A stretch of 11,974 nucleotides of DNA from an uncultured Clostridia bacterium. GTDB taxonomy: Bacteria; Bacillota; Clostridia; Christensenellales; UBA1242. This document shows, in pieces, positions 7,453 to 11,974 of the stretch. The notes under the pieces were generated by a model. That model worked only from the letters and a program-made list of their open reading frames with translations, searched no databases and was not told where the DNA came from. The stretch is taken from contig CANQHL010000034.1 in assembly GCA_947623775.1 (NCBI GenBank), positions 1 through 11,974 of the forward strand, given 5' to 3'. The translations under genes and the position numbers were made by a program. Position 1 is the stretch's first letter; every line of letters starts with the position of its first letter.

Positions 7453-7479
7453 ATATATTTAAATTTTTGCAAAAAAAAC

Positions 7480-7508
7480 TTGATTTTTGTAGTCAAGGTT
7501 GCTATAAT
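7480..7508 (+). promoter_or_regulatory. tRNA-Glu promoter
   Basis: TTGATT (7480-7485), a spacer of exactly 17 nt and a perfect TATAAT (7503-7508) match the sigma-A consensus. The predicted start near 7515 is 10 nt before the mature 5' end of the tRNA. An A-tract lies just upstream. Confidence 0.78.
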
Positions 7509-7524
7509 AGTTATGTCTTAATAA

Positions 7525-7599
7525 GGCCTCTTGGTCAAGCGGCTAAGACGCCGCCCTCTCACGGCGGAATCAGGAGTTCGATTCTCCTAGAGGCTACCA
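7525..7599 (+). tRNA. tRNA-Glu, anticodon CUC, CCA encoded
   Basis: The 75 nt fold into a full cloverleaf. The acceptor stem is 7525-7531 with 7589-7595 (first pair G-U, the other six Watson-Crick). The D arm has a 3-bp stem GTC/GAC and the loop AAGCGGCTAA. The anticodon stem CCGCC/GGCGG (7551-7555, 7563-7567) carries the loop CTCTCAC. The variable region is AATC, and the T arm AGGAG/CTCCT holds TTCGATT. The discriminator is A7596 and CCA is encoded at 7597-7599. The loop centre 7558-7560 is CTC, which reads the GAG codon for glutamate. The body closely resembles tRNA-Glu of Bacillota. The gene stands alone with its own promoter and terminator. The G1-U72 pair is less usual than G-C at this end. 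Confidence 0.96.
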
Positions 7600-7606
7600 G
7601 ATCACT

Positions 7607-7636
7607 AAAATATCGTCCTTTGTGACGATATTTTTT
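7607..7636 (+). terminator. Intrinsic terminator of tRNA-Glu
   Basis: A perfect 11-bp stem (7607-7617 with 7624-7634) around a 6-nt loop runs into a T-run to 7636, starting 8 nt after the CCA end. Read on the minus strand the same hairpin has a shorter T-run and could weakly end the transcript of the convergent Big_2-like gene, which shows no other terminator. Confidence 0.88.
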
Positions 7637-7678
7637 GTTTCCATAGTAGATATATACTATCCATAAAAATTAAAAAAT

Positions 7679-8320
7679 TTATATTAGCTTTACAGACAAT
7701 GTATAAACAAAATCATAGTCTATAAATGCAAATGTTATTTCGCAATCTTCTTCAACAATCACAGCATCAAATAAAAATTCATCAATAATTTTGCATCCGT
7801 TTGTAGTGGTTATATCCACATTAAACTCATCAACAGTATTTCCAGCACGATCAATAAGTGTTATTTGATATAAAAAAGAATTACCTTTTAAATATAACGT
7901 CTGATTGATTTCATCGAATTGACAATTTTCATCTTCTTTAAATACAAATTTTATTTTACATTCTTCTTGACTTACAATAACTTTACATGTATCCCTTGCG
8001 ACTTCATCGTTTAGTGTCGCAATTATAGTAACATTCACCTCACCACATTGCAAACCCTTTATTCTATATTTATCAATATCAATAATATTTTCTTTATCAA
8101 GTTCAAAGGTTATTTCGGCGTTAGGATTGGACACCGAATAGAAATTCCTTATTTCTTCACCAACTTTTATGTTTAAATTTTGAACATTACTATAAACATA
8201 TAACGAGTTTGTCGTATTTTCGTCTCTATTTTTCGGTACAAGCAATAAAACTATGCACAATATTATTGCCACAGATACTATACCGAGTGAACATATACCT
8301 ATGAGAATCTTTTTATTCAT
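7679..8320 (-). CDS. Membrane-anchored protein with a Big_2-like immunoglobulin-type domain
   Basis: This 213-residue protein has one N-terminal membrane anchor (about 4-28, after MNKK; no signal-peptidase or lipobox motif that I would trust) and an outside C-terminal part. Residues about 46-117 read like a bacterial Ig-like Big_2 domain: a VGEEI opening, ITFELDKENIIDIDKYRIKGL, GEVNVTIIAT and a closing TCKVIV. Residues 118-213 look beta-rich and may be a second diverged domain. Big_2 domains are often in surface or adhesion proteins; no specific role can be read here. The base composition is like its neighbours. The ATG at 8320 has no Shine-Dalgarno site, and the upstream TATAAT places transcription start on the ATG itself. 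It follows rpoC on the same strand but is separated from it by a strong terminator. It converges on the tRNA gene. Confidence 0.75.
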   Translation of the reverse strand: MNKKILIGICSLGIVSVAIILCIVLLLVPKNRDENTTNSLYVYSNVQNLNIKVGEEIRNFYSVSNPNAEITFELDKENIIDIDKYRIKGLQCGEVNVTIIATLNDEVARDTCKVIVSQEECKIKFVFKEDENCQFDEINQTLYLKGNSFLYQITLIDRAGNTVDEFNVDITTTNGCKIIDEFLFDAVIVEEDCEITFAFIDYDFVYTLSVKLI

Positions 8321-8326
8321 GTAAGA

Positions 8327-8355
8327 ATTATATAATTTTTTATCGAAAAAGTAAA
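8327..8355 (-). promoter_or_regulatory. Promoter of the Big_2-like gene, predicted leaderless
   Basis: TTTACT (8355-8350), a 17-nt spacer and a perfect TATAAT (8332-8327) are followed by six bases and then ATG. Counting 7 nt from the end of the -10 box puts +1 on 8320, the A of the start codon. It lies in the gap between the rpoC terminator and the gene. Confidence 0.62.
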
Positions 8356-8363
8356 GTAATATG

Positions 8364-8391
8364 AAAAAAATCTACCTTTTTGGTAGATTTT
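8364..8391 (-). terminator. Intrinsic terminator of the rpoB-rpoC transcript
   Basis: On the minus strand AAAATCTACC (8391-8382) pairs perfectly with GGTAGATTTT (8376-8367) around a 5-nt A loop, and T continues to 8364. The first arm overlaps the rpoC stop codon (TAA, 8392-8390). Confidence 0.9.
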
Positions 8392-11300
8392 ATTCAGCAA
8401 TTTTATCTTCATTTACATCTGATAGCTCTTCATCTTTGACAATAACCGGCATTACTGTTCTGTATTTCTTCATACCTGTACCTGCAGGAATAAGCTTTCC
8501 AATAATAACGTTTTCCTTAAGACCAAGCAAATTATCAACCTTACCCTTTACTGCAGCATCAGTTAATGTTCTTGATGTCTCTTGGAATGAAGCAGCAGAC
8601 AAGAAACTTTCAGTTGATAAAGAAGCCTTTGTGATACCAAGTAAAATTCTCTTTACTGTAGGAGGAACACCGCCCTCTTGAAGTATTCTCTCATTTTCTT
8701 CATCGAACTTATAAACGTCAACAATTTCACCTGGAAGAAGAGATGTATCACCGGAAGATTCAACCTTAACTTTCTTTAACATTTGTCTAATTATAAGTTC
8801 AACATGTTTATCATTAACTTTAACACCTTGTCCACGGTATGTGTCAATAACTTGGCTTAACATGTATTCCTGCAATCCTTTAACGCCACTCATTCTCAAT
8901 AAATCAGCAGGATTGATTGCACCAGCAGTAATTTGTGTTCCTGGCTCAACCATGTCGCCATTGTTAACCAATAGAACAACCGGCTTTTTAACTTCATAAT
9001 CAACAGTATCATCTTTTGTAGTTATAGTGAAGTAATAGTATTTAGCATCTTGTTTTATTGTGATTTTTCCAGCAACTTCAGAAATTAAAGCTTCGCCCTT
9101 TGGTCTACGTGCTTCAAAGATTTCTTCAACACGAGGCAAACCTTGAGTAATATCAAGGGCAGACGCAACACCGCCCGAGTGGAAGGTTCTCATTGTAAGC
9201 TGAGTTCCCGGTTCACCGATTGACTGAGCAGCAATAATACCAACCGCCTCACCAATTGTAACCATATTTTTATTACTCAAATCTCTTCCGTAACATTTTG
9301 CACAAACACCATGTTTGCAACGGCAGGTAAACAAAGAACGTATTTGAACTTTAGTAATTCCTGCATTCTCAATAGCTGTTGATTGTTCTTTTGTAATCAT
9401 TGTGTTTGCAGGTACAATCAATTCACCGGTCTGTGGATTAACAATGTCGTCTACACTAACTCTGCCGTATATTCTTTCTGCAAGAGTGTCTTGTACGGCA
9501 CCATCAACAACAAGGTTGCTAACCCAAACGCCTTTAACTTTTTCACCTAAATCTGCAAAGCAGTCCTCAGTTGTAACCACAACATCTTGTGAGATGTCTA
9601 CTAGACGACGTGTAAGATATCCGGAATCGGCTGTTTTTAACGCAGTATCAGAAAGTGACTTACGAATACCTCTTGCGGTGATGAAATACTCAATTGGTGA
9701 AAGTCCTTTCACAAATGATGATTTAATAGGTCCTACTCTTTCACCCGATGCAGTAACTTTCAATCCGATCATACCGCACATTGAGTTTATCTGGTCGGTA
9801 CTACCACGAGCGCCGGAAACATACATAATTTTAAATGGGTTAAACTCATCCATATTTGCAACAACAGCTTCAACCACTTTGGATTTTGTCTCTTCCCAAT
9901 ATTCATTGTTTATCTTAATTCTTTCATCATTTGTAATAAGTCCTCTTCTGAACAATTTTTCGTTTTCTCTTACTTTTTGTTCTGCCTCTTCAATTAATGC
10001 AGCCTTTTGTTCTGGTTCGGAAATATCAAATGCGTTAACAGTCAATGCTGCCAATGTTGAATATTTATACCCTGTAGCTTTTATTTTATCAACCAATTTT
10101 GCACATTCGGTTGTGCCATGTTTATCATATGCCCTTGCAAGAATATTGCCTAGGTCTTTCTTGTTAATATTTCTATTTAATTCAAGTTCACAATAGTTGT
10201 CCGGATTAGTTCTGTCTACATATCCTAAATCCTGAGGTATTTGCTCGTTAAATAAAATTCGTCCAACAGAAGTTTCTATAAGTTTTCTATAAACTTTTCC
10301 GTCAACTTCTTTTTCTAGTCTTACCTTAATTTTGGCTTGCAAATGTAATTGCTGTGTCTGGTATGCAATTATTGCTTCTTCCTTAGATGCAAATATATTT
10401 CCCTCGCCTATAACTCCAGGTCTAATCATTGTCATATAAGCACAACCAAGAATTATATCCTGAGATGGAACAACAATTGGGTCACCATCTGATGGCTTCA
10501 AAATATTGTTTGATGCAAGCATTAACGTTCTTGCCTCAGCCCTTGCATCTAGTGAAAGAGGTACATGAATTGACATTTGGTCACCATCGAAGTCTGCGTT
10601 AAATGCGGCACAAACTGATGGATGCAATTTTATTGCTCTACCTTCAACTAAAACAGGTTCAAATGCTTGAACAGAAAGTCTATGCAAAGTTGGAGCACGG
10701 TTTAAAAATACAGGATGGTCTTTAATTACGTCTGCCAAAATATCCCAAACGATTGGTTTTTCTTTTTCAATCATTCTCTTTGCAGATTTAATATTGTGAG
10801 ATTTATTTAAATCTACAAGTCTGTTCATTATAAATGGTTTGAACAGCTCAAGTGCCATTTCCTTTGGAACACCACATTGGTACATTTTTAATTCAGGGCC
10901 TACGACAATAACTGAACGGCCTGAATAATCAACACGCTTACCCAAAAGGTTTAATCTAAATCTACCTTGCTTACCTCCAAGCATTGCAGTCAAAGACTTT
11001 AAATCTCTTTGCTTGGACGATTGAACAGCTTTTCCTCTCTTACCATTATCAATAAGATTATCGACAGCTTCTTGAAGCATTCTTTTTTCATTTCTAACAA
11101 TAACATCAGGTGCTCCAAGTTCCATCAATTTCTTAAGACGATTATTTCTGTTGATTACTCTTCGATAAAGATCATTCAAATCACTGGTTGCATATCTTCC
11201 ACCATCAATTGGAACCATAGGTCTTAAATCTGGAGGAATTACAGGTATCACATCCAAAACCATCCATGTAGGATTATTGCCACTCTTAATGAATGATTCA

Positions 11301-11941
11301 ACCACATCGAGTTTTTTGATTGCCTTCATTCGTCGTTGCCCCTTTAAAGTCAACAAAGCCTCTTTCAAACTTTTTGACTCTTTTTCAAGATCAACTTCAC
11401 CCAGCAATCTCTTAATGGCTGATGCCCCCATTCCTACTTCAAATGCATCCGCACCATACTTTTCAACAGCGTCATGATATTCTTTATCAGTTAATATTTG
11501 TTTATAGGCAAGATCGGTTCTTTTTGGATCAAGAACAACATAGCAAACATAATAAACTATTTGTTCAAGAACCTTTGGAGTCATTTCAAGAAGTGTTCCT
11601 ATTTTAGATGGTACATTTCTAAAGAACCAAATGTGAGTACATGGAGCAGCAAGTTCAATATGTCCCATTCTTTCTCTTCTAACTTTTGCCCTTGTTACCT
11701 CAACGCCGCATTTATCACATACAACGCCTCTATAACGTACTCTCTTATATCGCCCACACTGACATTCCCAATCCTTTCTGGGGCCAAATATTTTTTCACA
11801 AAATAACCCATCTCTTTCTGGTTTTTGTGTTCTGTAATTGATAGTTTCAGGTTTTGTTACCTCACCGTGTGACCATTCTCTTATTTTCTCCGGTGAGGCA
11901 ATACCTATTTTTATAGAATCGAAATTGTTTAATTCAAACAT
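8390..11941 (-). CDS. rpoC: DNA-directed RNA polymerase subunit beta'
   Basis: This complete 1183-residue protein is close to the usual Bacillota length (about 1200). With the beta subunit it forms the RNA polymerase active site. In order: the N-terminal zinc finger (Cys60, 62, 75, 78), LELAAPCTHIWFF-type clamp sequence, rudder/lid region, KQGRFRLNLLGKRVDYSGRSVIVVGPEL (324-351), the catalytic NADFDGDQM (448-456; Asp450, 452 and 454 bind Mg), the bridge helix (about 745-775), the second zinc site (Cys794, 873, 880, 883) and the trigger loop GTQLTMRTFHSGG (912-924, with Met917, Arg918, His921). There is no large insertion. The bridge helix has several unusual residues (TARGIRKSLSDT where THGARKGLADT is usual). 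The start at 11941 has AAGGGGA 6 nt upstream. It is the last gene of its transcript, ending at the hairpin that overlaps its stop. Confidence 0.99.
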   Translation of the reverse strand: MFELNNFDSIKIGIASPEKIREWSHGEVTKPETINYRTQKPERDGLFCEKIFGPRKDWECQCGRYKRVRYRGVVCDKCGVEVTRAKVRRERMGHIELAAPCTHIWFFRNVPSKIGTLLEMTPKVLEQIVYYVCYVVLDPKRTDLAYKQILTDKEYHDAVEKYGADAFEVGMGASAIKRLLGEVDLEKESKSLKEALLTLKGQRRMKAIKKLDVVESFIKSGNNPTWMVLDVIPVIPPDLRPMVPIDGGRYATSDLNDLYRRVINRNNRLKKLMELGAPDVIVRNEKRMLQEAVDNLIDNGKRGKAVQSSKQRDLKSLTAMLGGKQGRFRLNLLGKRVDYSGRSVIVVGPELKMYQCGVPKEMALELFKPFIMNRLVDLNKSHNIKSAKRMIEKEKPIVWDILADVIKDHPVFLNRAPTLHRLSVQAFEPVLVEGRAIKLHPSVCAAFNADFDGDQMSIHVPLSLDARAEARTLMLASNNILKPSDGDPIVVPSQDIILGCAYMTMIRPGVIGEGNIFASKEEAIIAYQTQQLHLQAKIKVRLEKEVDGKVYRKLIETSVGRILFNEQIPQDLGYVDRTNPDNYCELELNRNINKKDLGNILARAYDKHGTTECAKLVDKIKATGYKYSTLAALTVNAFDISEPEQKAALIEEAEQKVRENEKLFRRGLITNDERIKINNEYWEETKSKVVEAVVANMDEFNPFKIMYVSGARGSTDQINSMCGMIGLKVTASGERVGPIKSSFVKGLSPIEYFITARGIRKSLSDTALKTADSGYLTRRLVDISQDVVVTTEDCFADLGEKVKGVWVSNLVVDGAVQDTLAERIYGRVSVDDIVNPQTGELIVPANTMITKEQSTAIENAGITKVQIRSLFTCRCKHGVCAKCYGRDLSNKNMVTIGEAVGIIAAQSIGEPGTQLTMRTFHSGGVASALDITQGLPRVEEIFEARRPKGEALISEVAGKITIKQDAKYYYFTITTKDDTVDYEVKKPVVLLVNNGDMVEPGTQITAGAINPADLLRMSGVKGLQEYMLSQVIDTYRGQGVKVNDKHVELIIRQMLKKVKVESSGDTSLLPGEIVDVYKFDEENERILQEGGVPPTVKRILLGITKASLSTESFLSAASFQETSRTLTDAAVKGKVDNLLGLKENVIIGKLIPAGTGMKKYRTVMPVIVKDEELSDVNEDKIAE

Positions 11942-11958
11942 ATCAAATCCCCTTTTTA

Positions 11959-11974
11959 TTATTGATCATCAAAA
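11959..11974 (-). CDS. rpoB: Possible last codons of rpoB (5' part outside window)
   Basis: One minus-strand frame reads Phe-Asp-Asp-Gln followed by two TAA stops (11961-11956), 15 nt before the rpoC ATG. rpoB almost always lies directly upstream of rpoC, and the spacing fits. Four codons cannot prove it; the call rests on gene order. Confidence 0.4.

Noticed and set aside
7642..7665. Short inverted repeat ATAGTA...TACTAT after the Big_2-like gene
   Set aside because: A 6-bp A/T stem with no following T-run is too weak to call a terminator.
9402..10196. A 264-codon open frame on the plus strand opposite rpoC
   Set aside because: It is antisense to a gene with unmistakable beta' protein conservation, has no ribosome site and gives a low-complexity Ser/Leu/Thr-rich product.

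Overview
The window is A+T-rich chromosomal DNA with compact spacing, Shine-Dalgarno sites of the AGGAG/GAGGTG type and encoded tRNA CCA. The rpoC and tRNA-Glu sequences read like Bacillota (Firmicutes). The pyruvate:ferredoxin oxidoreductase points to an anaerobe, and the overall style suggests an uncultured gut-type Clostridia or relative. The lineage is inference; no search was run. I see no insertion sequence, phage gene, CRISPR array, toxin-antitoxin pair or obvious defence island. The window is mostly housekeeping.

Layout, left to right. Bases 1-992 (+) hold the C-terminal third of a pyruvate:ferredoxin oxidoreductase (nifJ/por), cut by the window edge. It converges on a minus-strand block and shares one bidirectional hairpin terminator with it. 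The minus-strand block, in transcription order from the right, is as follows. A possible last few codons of rpoB and complete rpoC end at a strong terminator (8364-8391). A membrane-anchored Big_2-like protein follows (7679-8320). A patatin-like phospholipase (6581-7405) is translationally coupled, through a TAATG stop/start overlap, to a two-TM ComEC-like metallo-beta-lactamase-fold protein (5451-6581). A shikimate-kinase-like protein with a ruined P-loop (4937-5410) overlaps transketolase (2989-4950). Last come a two-domain protein of unknown function (1956-2894) and a membrane-anchored alpha/beta hydrolase (1034-1948). A tRNA-Glu(CUC) on the + strand (7525-7599) sits alone between the patatin and Big_2 genes, with its own promoter and terminator.

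How the genes work together: PFOR (pyruvate to acetyl-CoA plus reduced ferredoxin) and transketolase (non-oxidative pentose phosphate pathway) are core anaerobic carbon metabolism; rpoC and tRNA-Glu are information processing. Patatin, the MBL-fold protein and the alpha/beta hydrolase are hydrolases at or near the membrane, without an obvious shared pathway.

The points most worth a second look are: two promoters whose -10 boxes put the predicted start of transcription on the A of the ATG (leaderless candidates at 5410 and 8320); the degenerate shikimate-kinase-like gene joined to transketolase; several unusual residues in the RNA polymerase bridge helix; a shortened PFOR C-terminal region; and the two-domain protein with a Cys cluster. 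I found no convincing multi-gene system that I would call new.
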